From an uncultured Alphaproteobacteria bacterium (GTDB taxonomy: Bacteria > Pseudomonadota > Alphaproteobacteria > Methylaequorales > Methylaequoraceae), in the NCBI GenBank assembly GCA_902523675.1, contig CABZAL010000011.1, positions 1 to 33,163 on the forward strand: a DNA stretch of 33,163 bases, given 5' to 3'. The notes under the pieces were generated by a model. That model searched no databases, was not told the origin of the DNA, and saw only the letters and a program-made list of their open reading frames with translations. The position numbers and the translations under genes were made by a program. Position 1 is the first letter of the stretch; each line of letters opens with the position of its first letter. Below, one piece after another: positions 1 to 9,137 of the stretch.

Positions 1-1155
1 AAATATTTTATTTTTGTATTTTTTATCCACATCATCTGAAAGTAGATTAATAAAGAATGTTTTATTTATGGTATTTTTCTTTATAACTGCTTTATTCATA
101 GAATCTTCTTTATCTAGCTTTTTACTCAAGTAAATACCAATTAGAATTATTTCCACAGATAAGATATGATAAGCCGAAGATCCCTCCTTGTTTCCACCGT
201 CATTGTAAAATTGATAAGAAATTTCATTAAATAATTGGTTCTCTGCAAACTTTAAAATACCTAAAGTATATTCATCACGAGGAAGAAAATAAGCCATAAC
301 TAGGAGTCCAACAATGTTAGCAAGATAATGATTGTTTCTGGAAAAAGGACTCCATTCCAGATTATTTATTACAAAATTTATATGATCATTTATACTATTA
401 TAAACTACTTTTCTTTCTCTTGGTGAAAGCTTATCTTCTTGTACCAAAATATCTGTAATCATGCACAAATTGGCGCCTCTAATCGCGACCTCCATAGCAT
501 TAAACCAATTGACGCCGTAAGACGGAGGGTTAGAAGCAATAAAATCAAATACTTGATTTTTTATAAAAGTATAAAGGTTCTTTTTTTTATTTAAGAAAGA
601 CCAAACACAGATCTTACTTAATGATTGTAATCTTGAAAGTTCCCATGGAACTTTAATGTCAAATCCTTTATTGTACTGAATCTTAAGAGAGTTACTTTTT
701 TTCGATGCTTTCCATTTAAATTTTGAGTTAGCATCATAATACCAATTAGTTAAGTAAGTATTTCTTTTAAAGGGTGTTATAATATTTTCAAAAATTTTTT
801 TTGATTTTTGCCTATTACTTCTATTAATTTGGCTTATGTTTGAAATTTTCTCACTTAAAGAAGTTGAATAATCTTCAGACTTTTCAGAGAAAATTTTAAA
901 TTTATTTTTTAATAATTCATCTTTGTTAGATATTTCAAAGTTTGAGAGACTTTTATAATCAAAAAGACTATTTGTAATAATATTTTGATCCTCCGCATAC
1001 TTTTCAGAAAAACTAGTAAAAAAGTAAATTTTTAATGAATATATTCTTCTATATGAAAAAATAATTATTTTAAGAGTAATAAAAAATAAAAGTTTGAAGA
1101 AACCAAGACTTTCAAAGAGCCTCTTTAAAGCTAAGACATAAAAAAACTTATTCAT
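1..1155 (-). CDS. Heparinase II/III (alginate-lyase-like) family protein; C-terminus lies beyond window start
   Basis: Open minus-strand frame from ATG at 1155 to the window edge, absent from the ORF track. My translation reads MNKFFYVLALKRLFESLGFFKL...VPWELSRLQSLSKICVWSF...NWFNAMEVAIRGANLCMITDIL...NNHYLANIVGLLVMAYFLP...YNDGGNKEGSSAYHILSVEI, typical of heparinase II/III N-terminal alpha/alpha toroids. Confidence 0.8.
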   Translation of the reverse strand, partial: MNKFFYVLALKRLFESLGFFKLLFFITLKIIIFSYRRIYSLKIYFFTSFSEKYAEDQNIITNSLFDYKSLSNFEISNKDELLKNKFKIFSEKSEDYSTSLSEKISNISQINRSNRQKSKKIFENIITPFKRNTYLTNWYYDANSKFKWKASKKSNSLKIQYNKGFDIKVPWELSRLQSLSKICVWSFLNKKKNLYTFIKNQVFDFIASNPPSYGVNWFNAMEVAIRGANLCMITDILVQEDKLSPRERKVVYNSINDHINFVINNLEWSPFSRNNHYLANIVGLLVMAYFLPRDEYTLGILKFAENQLFNEISYQFYNDGGNKEGSSAYHILSVEIILIGIYLSKKLDKEDSMNKAVIKKNTINKTFFINLLSDDVDKKYKNKIF

Positions 1156-1888
1156 TTTTTTGTAATTTAAAAATCCAAGTTGCACTCATAAAATTTGGAA
1201 TAAAGTCAGCCAAATATGTGTTAAGTTTTTTCATAATATCAGGTTTTAAAATTGTTGAACCAGTTAAATCAGCGCCCAAAAGTGTACCATTTTTTATAAA
1301 CTTAATTAAAAGATTATTTTTAAAAACGATCCCTTTAAATTTCTTTAATGTAAAAAATTGAATATGACCTGACTCATAATTAAAAGGTATGTTCTTATTC
1401 GACAAAGTCTTTTTTCTGAAAAATTTATAAATATATCTAATAATTTTATATATATAAAATTTGTGTATTATAAATTTTTCTATCTCAGTTAAACCATAAC
1501 CATTTGGGATCGAACCTAAGATAAAACCATTATTCTTCAAATTAGCTTTCAATAAATTTAAAATTTGATCTGGTTGATCTAAGTGCTCTAAGACTTCTGA
1601 AATTATGATTACATCAAATTTTTTTTTTGGTAATTTATTCGAAAAAATTATATTTTTGGATCCAAAGCTCTTATTTGCAAATTTTATCGATTCATAATGA
1701 ATATCATAACCGTAGTATTCATCTACTTTATTTATTAGGTATCTGGCGCAATCAAGTGCATTTCCACATCCAAAATCAAAGATTTCAATTTTTTTTTTGC
1801 TAGACCTTAATTTATTAATTTCATCTCTAAAAATATGAATTTTTTTTTTTGTAGCATAACAATCTTCAATTGGATTATATTTATACAT
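1148..1888 (-). CDS. Class I SAM-dependent methyltransferase
   Basis: FDFGCGNALDCARYL motif I, VIIISEVLEHLDQPDQIL motif; overlaps the downstream heparinase start by 8 bp. Confidence 0.85.
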   Translation of the reverse strand: MYKYNPIEDCYATKKKIHIFRDEINKLRSSKKKIEIFDFGCGNALDCARYLINKVDEYYGYDIHYESIKFANKSFGSKNIIFSNKLPKKKFDVIIISEVLEHLDQPDQILNLLKANLKNNGFILGSIPNGYGLTEIEKFIIHKFYIYKIIRYIYKFFRKKTLSNKNIPFNYESGHIQFFTLKKFKGIVFKNNLLIKFIKNGTLLGADLTGSTILKPDIMKKLNTYLADFIPNFMSATWIFKLQKNE

Positions 1889-1902
1889 TCTTTTTTAAAT
1901 CA

Positions 1903-2841
1903 ATGATTAAGTCTTTATTAAAATATATTTTACCAAACTTTATCATAAATTTAATTCTAAAATTTTATATAAAATTAATTAGAATTAAATCATTCAAAAC
2001 ATCACAGTCTTTCTGGAACGAAAATACAGTTAGCTCACCAAAAAATGGTTTTACTTCAATCTCAGAGTCCCAAAATCATCTTAACTGGCGGAATAATCAA
2101 TATATTAATTCTTATAAAAATATGGACTTCCAAAATACTCATAGAAAAATAGTTTTAGATTATGGATGTGGACCTGGAAACGGAATAATTAATATTATTA
2201 ATTCAGCAAAACCAAAAGAAATACATGCAGTTGACGTTTCAAAAAAATCAATCCTTTTAGCAAAAAAAAGAGCTGATCTCCATAAGTTAAAAGTTTATTT
2301 TCATCAAATAAATGAAAATGAGAAAATATATGAGATAGAAAATAACTCTGTAGATGTAATTAAGTGTGATGGTGTTCTACACCATATTGAAGATATGGCG
2401 TTTGTTTTTAAAGAATTTAAAAGAATACTTAAGAAAAAAGGTGTCATTAATTTAATGGTTTATAACAGAGATTCACTTTGGTTTCATTTGCATGTAAACT
2501 ATGAATTAATGATAAAAAGAAATATTTTTCAAAATCTTTCTGCTGATGAAATTTTCCGAATTTCAACTGATGGATTTCAATGTCCAGTATCAAAATGTTT
2601 TTCACCATCTGATTTTATTAACATTTGTAAAGAAAATAAGTTTAAATCAAAACTTAAAAATATAAGTATATCGCTCTTTGAATTAAGTAAGATAAAAATA
2701 CTCAAAGAAGCGGTAAACTCCGATAAAATAGAAAAAAATAGTCGAGATTTTTTAAAGCAAGTTTACTTAACTAAAAATATTCCTTATTTTAAAAAAAATA
2801 TTGCAGGTATAAATTCTTACTATGAGTTAAGAAACTTTTAA
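1903..2841 (+). CDS. Class I SAM-dependent methyltransferase; ORF track extends it to TTG at 1870, but ATG 1903 (MIKSLLKYILPNF) is the more likely start
   Basis: VLDYGCGPGNGIINI motif I, VIKCDGVLHHIEDMAFVFKEFKRILKKKG. Only substantial plus-strand gene. The ATG at 1903 avoids overlap with the divergent gene starting at 1888. Confidence 0.8.
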   Translation: MIKSLLKYILPNFIINLILKFYIKLIRIKSFKTSQSFWNENTVSSPKNGFTSISESQNHLNWRNNQYINSYKNMDFQNTHRKIVLDYGCGPGNGIINIINSAKPKEIHAVDVSKKSILLAKKRADLHKLKVYFHQINENEKIYEIENNSVDVIKCDGVLHHIEDMAFVFKEFKRILKKKGVINLMVYNRDSLWFHLHVNYELMIKRNIFQNLSADEIFRISTDGFQCPVSKCFSPSDFINICKENKFKSKLKNISISLFELSKIKILKEAVNSDKIEKNSRDFLKQVYLTKNIPYFKKNIAGINSYYELRNF

Positions 2842-4734
2842 TTTTTTATCATTAATAAAAATTTTCCACCATATAGCTAAATTTAAAATAAACCAGAGTC
2901 TCGTATCTCCCTTTCTGTTAATGATTTTTTGTATAGTTTCTTTTCTAAAAAAATCAGTTTTACTAACAAAATCATTAATTATTTTTTTTTCATTTATTCC
3001 TAAACCATCCTCAAACCATTCCTTAAGTGGCAAACCAAAACCTTGCTTTTTTCTATTAAGAATTTCATCTGGTAAGAGTCCTGTAACAATATCTTTTAGC
3101 AAAACCTTAAGTTTATTTTCCTTAACTTTAATATTTTTCGGTAAATCAATTGTTTTTTGAACAAGTATATGATCTAAAAACGGTACTCTTGCTTCAAGGC
3201 TATTTGCCATAGTCATCTTATCAATACGCATTAAAATTAATTCCGGAAGTCTAATTTTTAAGTCTAAATAAGTCATCCAGTTTTCAATATTTTTATATTT
3301 AGCATTTTTATTAAAAAATTCGTAGTGTGGCTTTATACAATCCCAACTATCAAAACTTTTAATTTTCTTTTTAAAACTTTCTGAAAATAACTGATTTTTT
3401 TCAAAGCTACTAAAAGCCTCAGCTCCACCCCAGAATATTGGTTTTTTTTCAAGTGATCTTCTTAGTAAATCTGATGAATATTTATATTGAATATTAAATT
3501 TTTTATAAATCAATAAAATTAACTTTTTAAGAAATTTTGGAAAAAAATTATTATTTAGCAGTAAATCTATTCTTGATGTCCTAAGCCAGTTTGTATAACC
3601 AAAAAATAACTCATCGGCTCCTTCACCCACTTGACAAACCCTAATATTTTTTTCTCTTGCAAGTTTAGAAACATAAAAAATTGGCACACAAACTGGATCA
3701 GATATAGGTTCATCTTGAAAATAGACCATATCAAAAATGAAATTTTTAATATCATCCTTACTTAATTTTTTTTCATAGTGTGATGATTTAATATGTTTTG
3801 CAACAATTCTTGCATAATTTAATTCCGACTTGTAGGATTTATATTCTTGATCATAACCAATGGAGAAAGTTTTAATTTTTTTTTTTGAATTCTTTGAAAA
3901 AAAATATGCATTAGTAGATGAGTCAATTCCGCCTGATAGAAAAACTCCAACATCTACATCAGATATTCCCCTGTATCTTATTGATTCCTTAATAGTTTTA
4001 GCTAAAACTTTATTAATATTTCCTGTATTTGTTAATTCTTTGTCTTGTAATGGGTCCCAGTATCTTTTTTTTTCACTTTTTCCTTTTTCATCAAAACTCA
4101 ACCAAGTGCCAGCTTCCAGCTTATTTATTTCTTTAAACATAGTTTTTGGAGCCGGCGAACATAGAAAAGTTAAGTAATGATAAATACTTTCTTCATCAAT
4201 TTCAGGAATATAATCCGGATCAAGTAAAATAGCTTTTATTTCAGAAGAAAAAATTAATTTTTCTGAATCAATTTTGTAATATAAAGGTTTTACACCAACT
4301 CTATCTCTAACCAAAAAAACTTTTTTTTTTATATTATCCCAAATTGCAAAAGCAAACATACCCCTAAATCTATCTACACATTTCAATCCCCATTCAACAT
4401 ATGATAAAAGTAAAACTTCGGTATCAGAATTTTTTGTCTTAAAACTATAACCTTTACTTAAAAGTATTTGTTTTATCTCTTTAAAGTTATAAATTTCACC
4501 ATTAAAAGTAATTACATAGTTTTTTGTCTTATCAACAAATGGTTGATTTGCAGATGAGGTTAAATCTAAGATAGATAATCTTGTATGTCCAAATCCAATA
4601 TTCTTAGTAGAAGAAATCCATTTTCCTTTTCCATCTGGACCTCTATGATTAAGTATGTCATTCATTTCGTCTAAATATTTTTTTTTTACAAAAGGTTTTT
4701 TGTTAAAGTACATTATGCCTGAGACGCCGCACAT
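2827..4734 (-). CDS. asnB: Asparagine synthase (glutamine-hydrolysing)-family amidotransferase, copy 1
   Basis: N-terminal MCGVSGI (Cys2 nucleophile), NHRGPDG, FNGEIYNF; synthetase PP-loop VFLSGGIDSS; EGADELFFGY. Confidence 0.92.
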   Translation of the reverse strand: MCGVSGIMYFNKKPFVKKKYLDEMNDILNHRGPDGKGKWISSTKNIGFGHTRLSILDLTSSANQPFVDKTKNYVITFNGEIYNFKEIKQILLSKGYSFKTKNSDTEVLLLSYVEWGLKCVDRFRGMFAFAIWDNIKKKVFLVRDRVGVKPLYYKIDSEKLIFSSEIKAILLDPDYIPEIDEESIYHYLTFLCSPAPKTMFKEINKLEAGTWLSFDEKGKSEKKRYWDPLQDKELTNTGNINKVLAKTIKESIRYRGISDVDVGVFLSGGIDSSTNAYFFSKNSKKKIKTFSIGYDQEYKSYKSELNYARIVAKHIKSSHYEKKLSKDDIKNFIFDMVYFQDEPISDPVCVPIFYVSKLAREKNIRVCQVGEGADELFFGYTNWLRTSRIDLLLNNNFFPKFLKKLILLIYKKFNIQYKYSSDLLRRSLEKKPIFWGGAEAFSSFEKNQLFSESFKKKIKSFDSWDCIKPHYEFFNKNAKYKNIENWMTYLDLKIRLPELILMRIDKMTMANSLEARVPFLDHILVQKTIDLPKNIKVKENKLKVLLKDIVTGLLPDEILNRKKQGFGLPLKEWFEDGLGINEKKIINDFVSKTDFFRKETIQKIINRKGDTRLWFILNLAIWWKIFINDKKLKVS

Positions 4735-6851
4735 TAAAGTAGTTCCTCAACTTTAAAGCATAAATTCATAGCTTGAATCTGCTCTTCGATAGAAATAGAA
4801 AATTTGTTAAGTTTCAAGTTGTAAAAAAAACTTTGATATTGATTTTCATAACCCTTATCAGGAAATTTGGATGAATAGATAATCTTTTTCTTATTTTTTG
4901 AGGTTAATGTGATTTTCTGAAAATTTTCCATAATTATTGTTTCGTTGGAATTTCTCACTTCAATTATTTCTTTCTTGTCATTTATTGAACCAGCTGAAGT
5001 GTAATTTAATTTTGCAACGCTTCCATTATTAAATTTTATGGTTACAAAAAAATTATCAGTCTTATGTAAGTTCTTATTGTCAGAGTTTATTGAGCTTGCT
5101 TGAATATTAGTGTACCTATTATTTATTAAAAATAAAATTAAATCATAAAAATGACAAGCCTCTCCAATATTTCTACCTCCTCCCTCACGAGAATATATCC
5201 ATGAATTCGGTAATAACTTATCTGCATTAACAGTATAGTTAAGAAAAATTGGACTTGTACTTTTCTCAATAAAGCCTTTTAAAATTTTAGCACAACCAGA
5301 AAACCTCCTATTAAATCCAGTTACAAGTACTGGAGTGGCTTTCTCTTTTATGAAAAAACTTTTTATTTCTTTTAGTTCATTAGCCTTAATGCATAGTGGT
5401 TTTTCACAAAATACATGCTTTTTATTAAGGAGTGCATTTTTAGTGAGTTGCCAGTGATCACTATGTCTAGTAGAAATAAAAATCGCGTCTAAAGACTTAT
5501 TCTTTAGCATTAAATTATAGTTATTAACAACATTTATGTTTTTATAAAAACTTGTAGAGTTTAAAAATGAAATTGGTTTTCTCACACATAGATAGTCAAG
5601 TGAATTATAAGTTTTCATTTTCAAGAGATTTGGTATGATTACTTCTTTTGAAAATCCTCCAACTCCAACTATAGCCGAAGAGGTTATTCCAGATTTTTTT
5701 TTGATTAAAGGAATTTTTGGTTTAATTATTATTTCATTTTTAGTGTAGTATTTAAAAAGGGCTGAAATTGGTCTGTTTTTCCTCTCAAAAGCAGAATAAA
5801 CCTGCTGAGCATTTTTTATAGGTTCTATATTATCTATTAAACTATTAATATTGATCTTTTCGCTATCAATAAGATTAACATAACTCTTCATATTTCTATT
5901 TAAAGTCCACCTTACATATTCCAATGGATAATCAAGTCCATCTATTTCATATGTTGAATCATATCTACCAGGACCATAAGAGGCAGATATTGAAAATTCT
6001 ATTTCTTTTGAATAAATTTCTTCTCTATTAATTTTTATATCAATATCACCTACTAAAATAACTCTAGATTTTTTTCTACATAATCTGAAAGTCTTATTGA
6101 GTAAATCTTCTACTTTATTAGAAGCAGTTATTATAGCAGAGTCAAAACCTAAACTAATTACATCTTGAGATATTCTTTTTGACAGATCCTCAAATGAACT
6201 ATAAACATTAACAAAACCATCTTTTTTTGATTTTTCAAGAAAATCATCATTGGGCTCAATTCCATAAACTTCAACACCTGCAGCTCTTAAAATTTGCATT
6301 GTAATTTGTCCAATAAAACCTAAACCAACTACTAAAGTTGTTTCACCAATACTTGTTTTTGATCTTCTTACAGCATGCATAGCTATTGAACCCAGTGCAA
6401 CAGTGGAGTACAGAGATAAATTTTCTTTTCTTTTGGTTTTTATCACTAAATTTTCTGGTACAAGTATTTTTTCAGCATGAGAGGCAAAGCCTCCACCACA
6501 ACATGCGACAAGATCTCCCCTTGAAAAGTTTTTTACACCCTCTCCAACCTCTTCAATAATTCCTGAACTCGAATATCCAAGTTCATAGTACTCTCCAAGC
6601 TTTCTAGATACAATTCCGCTGGTACTTTTAATACCTTTTTTTTTTAAAACACTAATCAAACTTTTTAAGACTTGAGGTTTTTCTATTATTTTTCTCAATG
6701 TATTTTTTTTTATTGAATTTAAAGACGTAATCTCAGTACCAGGAGATACGCATGAATATATATTTTTTACTAAAACTTTTCCTTTCTCAACTAAAGGCTC
6801 CGGCACTTCTTTTAGCTCAATTCCTTTTCTAGATAAAAAAACTTGTTTCAT
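4734..6851 (-). CDS. Bi-domain oxidoreductase: N-terminal Zn-dependent alcohol dehydrogenase-like plus C-terminal Gfo/Idh/MocA-like
   Basis: MDR part: SCVSPGTE, GYSSSGIIEEVGEGV, TLVVGLGFIGQI. Gfo/Idh part from about residue 395: SAIVGVGGFSKEVIIPNL, DAIFISTRHSDHWQLTKNALLNKKHVFCEKPLCI, GFNRRFSG, GGRNIGEACHFYDLILFL. Confidence 0.9.
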   Translation of the reverse strand: MKQVFLSRKGIELKEVPEPLVEKGKVLVKNIYSCVSPGTEITSLNSIKKNTLRKIIEKPQVLKSLISVLKKKGIKSTSGIVSRKLGEYYELGYSSSGIIEEVGEGVKNFSRGDLVACCGGGFASHAEKILVPENLVIKTKRKENLSLYSTVALGSIAMHAVRRSKTSIGETTLVVGLGFIGQITMQILRAAGVEVYGIEPNDDFLEKSKKDGFVNVYSSFEDLSKRISQDVISLGFDSAIITASNKVEDLLNKTFRLCRKKSRVILVGDIDIKINREEIYSKEIEFSISASYGPGRYDSTYEIDGLDYPLEYVRWTLNRNMKSYVNLIDSEKININSLIDNIEPIKNAQQVYSAFERKNRPISALFKYYTKNEIIIKPKIPLIKKKSGITSSAIVGVGGFSKEVIIPNLLKMKTYNSLDYLCVRKPISFLNSTSFYKNINVVNNYNLMLKNKSLDAIFISTRHSDHWQLTKNALLNKKHVFCEKPLCIKANELKEIKSFFIKEKATPVLVTGFNRRFSGCAKILKGFIEKSTSPIFLNYTVNADKLLPNSWIYSREGGGRNIGEACHFYDLILFLINNRYTNIQASSINSDNKNLHKTDNFFVTIKFNNGSVAKLNYTSAGSINDKKEIIEVRNSNETIIMENFQKITLTSKNKKKIIYSSKFPDKGYENQYQSFFYNLKLNKFSISIEEQIQAMNLCFKVEELL

Positions 6852-8041
6852 AAATAGGCATTTCCTAAAATTTTTTCTAATTTTTTTTGTATTGTTCGAA
6901 GTTCAAAATTCTTTGACTTTTTCATTGCATATTTTAAGGTTTGTTTTCTAACATTTTCATCATATAAAATTTTTTTTATAGAATTTTTTAGTTTTAAGAA
7001 AGATCTTTTATTTTCGACATAAGCCCATTTTTTTTTTTTTGCATCATTAATAAAATATATTTTATCGGGTCCATAAATAAAAATTGGAACATTCGACATC
7101 AAATAAGAACCTAATTTTGCTGGCCAGGAATATTTATAATAATTTATAGAATCATCATCAAAGTTTGATGCTAATAATAAAAGATTACTTTTACTTATTT
7201 TGCTAAAATACTCATTTTCATTTAAATTATGTTCTTCTATATTTATGTTTTGATGTCTTGCAAAATATGACTCAAAAAGTCTTTTTTGTGTTTTAGGTAG
7301 ATAAATAAAACATTGAATGTCAAAGTTTTCATCAATTAAATTTTTTAATACATAAGTAATCTCAATAAGTGAATTTAATTGAGCATTTTTAAAAATAGAG
7401 CCAATGTATATAATAGTTTTAGTTTTTTGGGTATGAATAACTTTTCTAATTTTTTTTTTATCAACACCGTTATGTAATACCTCAAAATTATATCCAAAAA
7501 TTTTCTTATATTCCTCTGACATTTTTGTATTAATTGCTATTCTTATTTTTGAAGAATCGATTAAGTACTTAAAGAGCTCATATTCTCTAGTTTTGTAACT
7601 GTAAGTAGCTAGAACATTATCCATTACGTGAGTTATTAAGGGAATATTTAATTTCTCTTTTAAGTCTTTAATCAAACACATTAAGCTATAATGACCAAAG
7701 ATTGTATAGATCATATCTGGTTTGAACTGATTTAACTCGGTAAGAAGGCCAGAATTAGCTTTTTCTTTTTTATTTAATTTATAAAAATTTTTAAAATTAA
7801 TTAAGAGATTTACAAAAATTGGATGCAAGTTTTTTTTTAAAAAAATATTTATTCTACTTGGTCTTCTAAGTAGATGTGACTTTACAATATTCTCAGTGTT
7901 TGCATTAACGTCCTCATGTAATATGAAAATTTTATCCTTAGGGTAATTTTCAAAAAGATTCTTAAGTAAAACCCCTCCGCCTGTATTCTCAGTAAAAAAA
8001 AATTCACTTATAATTAAAATTTTCTGATATTTATTTGGCAT
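6848..8041 (-). CDS. Glycosyltransferase, GT4-like (GT-B)
   Basis: EFFFTENTGGGVLLKNLFENY N-terminal pattern, VLHNGVDKKKIRK, TIIYIGSIFKNAQL. Confidence 0.78.
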   Translation of the reverse strand: MPNKYQKILIISEFFFTENTGGGVLLKNLFENYPKDKIFILHEDVNANTENIVKSHLLRRPSRINIFLKKNLHPIFVNLLINFKNFYKLNKKEKANSGLLTELNQFKPDMIYTIFGHYSLMCLIKDLKEKLNIPLITHVMDNVLATYSYKTREYELFKYLIDSSKIRIAINTKMSEEYKKIFGYNFEVLHNGVDKKKIRKVIHTQKTKTIIYIGSIFKNAQLNSLIEITYVLKNLIDENFDIQCFIYLPKTQKRLFESYFARHQNINIEEHNLNENEYFSKISKSNLLLLASNFDDDSINYYKYSWPAKLGSYLMSNVPIFIYGPDKIYFINDAKKKKWAYVENKRSFLKLKNSIKKILYDENVRKQTLKYAMKKSKNFELRTIQKKLEKILGNAYL

Positions 8042-8042
8042 T

Positions 8043-9116
8043 TTATAAAATCATATACTTTTTAATAATTTTTAAAATTCTTTCTGAAGTCTTACCATCC
8101 CATTTATCAATTTTAACTTTTTGTTTTTTTATTTTTTCTATTTTATTTATAATGGCTTTTAAATTTACCAATACGTTAGTACCTTTTGAAATCGTAATTG
8201 GTCTCTCTGTATTTTTTCTTAAAGTTAAACAAGGTATACCTAAATATGACGTTTCCTCTTGAATGCCACCTGAATCAGTAATTACAAAGCGGCAATTAAT
8301 AATCTGTAATATAAAATTACTGTAATTTAAAGGTGGGCAAACTTTTAGATTTCTGACTGTTTTTAATGAATCAAACAAACCAAATTCAATTAATTTTTTT
8401 TTTGTTCTTGGATGTAAAGGGAAAAGTATTCTATTGTTTTTTGTCCATTTTTTTATTTCAATTATTATTTCTTGTAAACTTTTTTTAATGTCAACATTTT
8501 CTGGTCTATGCAGAGTAATTACTCCATTAAAATTGTTATATATTGGTTTCAAATTTTTTTTTTTTTTTAAAAAATAGATTAGGCTGTCGATCATTATATT
8601 TCCAACAAAAAAAATATTTTTTTTTATATTTTCTTTTTTTAAATTTTTTTCCTCAATTACTGAAGGTGTAAATAAAAAATCAGAAATTGAATCTGTCAAT
8701 CTTCTATTAACCTCCTCTGGTTGATTATCATCATAACATCTTAGTCCTGCCTCTATGTGAGCTAATTTTACATTATTTTTTTTAGCTACAATAGAAGCTG
8801 CCAAAGTTGAGTTTACATCACCAAAAACCAAAACGAGATCTGGTCTAAAGCTTTCTATAAACTCATTGTATTTTTTTATAATCTTTGATATTTGTAAATT
8901 TGGTGAACCTGAACCAATTTTGAAATTAACATCTGGCATATTGATATCCAAAGTCTTTACCATTTCTTGAAAAAGATTTTTATTATAATGTTGACCCGTA
9001 TACACAAATTTATACTGAATATTTTTTTCTTTGGTCAAAATTCTTATAAGAGGAGCAATTTTTACAATATTAGGTCTAGCCCCAGCAACGATATGAATTT
9101 TTATATTTTTCCTCAT
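8043..9116 (-). CDS. wecB: UDP-N-acetylglucosamine 2-epimerase (non-hydrolysing)
   Basis: IHIVAGARPNIVKIAPLI, YTGQHYNKNLF, VFGDVNSTLAASIVAKK, HIEAGLRCYDDNQPEEVNRRLTD, TLHRPENVD, TDSGGIQEETSYLGIPCLTLRKNTERP. Confidence 0.92.
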   Translation of the reverse strand: MRKNIKIHIVAGARPNIVKIAPLIRILTKEKNIQYKFVYTGQHYNKNLFQEMVKTLDINMPDVNFKIGSGSPNLQISKIIKKYNEFIESFRPDLVLVFGDVNSTLAASIVAKKNNVKLAHIEAGLRCYDDNQPEEVNRRLTDSISDFLFTPSVIEEKNLKKENIKKNIFFVGNIMIDSLIYFLKKKKNLKPIYNNFNGVITLHRPENVDIKKSLQEIIIEIKKWTKNNRILFPLHPRTKKKLIEFGLFDSLKTVRNLKVCPPLNYSNFILQIINCRFVITDSGGIQEETSYLGIPCLTLRKNTERPITISKGTNVLVNLKAIINKIEKIKKQKVKIDKWDGKTSERILKIIKKYMIL

Positions 9117-9137
9117 AAATTAAAAATTTTTTGGATT

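Noticed and set aside
2921-3160. Plus-strand ORF (79 aa) inside asnB copy 1
   Set aside because: Antisense shadow of a well-supported gene; low-complexity F/S/L-rich translation typical of reverse complement of Lys/Asn/Glu-rich coding sequence.
3567-3755. Minus-strand alternative-frame ORF (62 aa) within asnB copy 1
   Set aside because: Frame overlap with a conserved gene; no supporting motif. The same reasoning applies to 13028-13234 inside neuA.
3860-4177. Plus-strand ORF (105 aa) inside asnB copy 1
   Set aside because: Antisense to the AsnB PP-loop region; no independent motif or start context.
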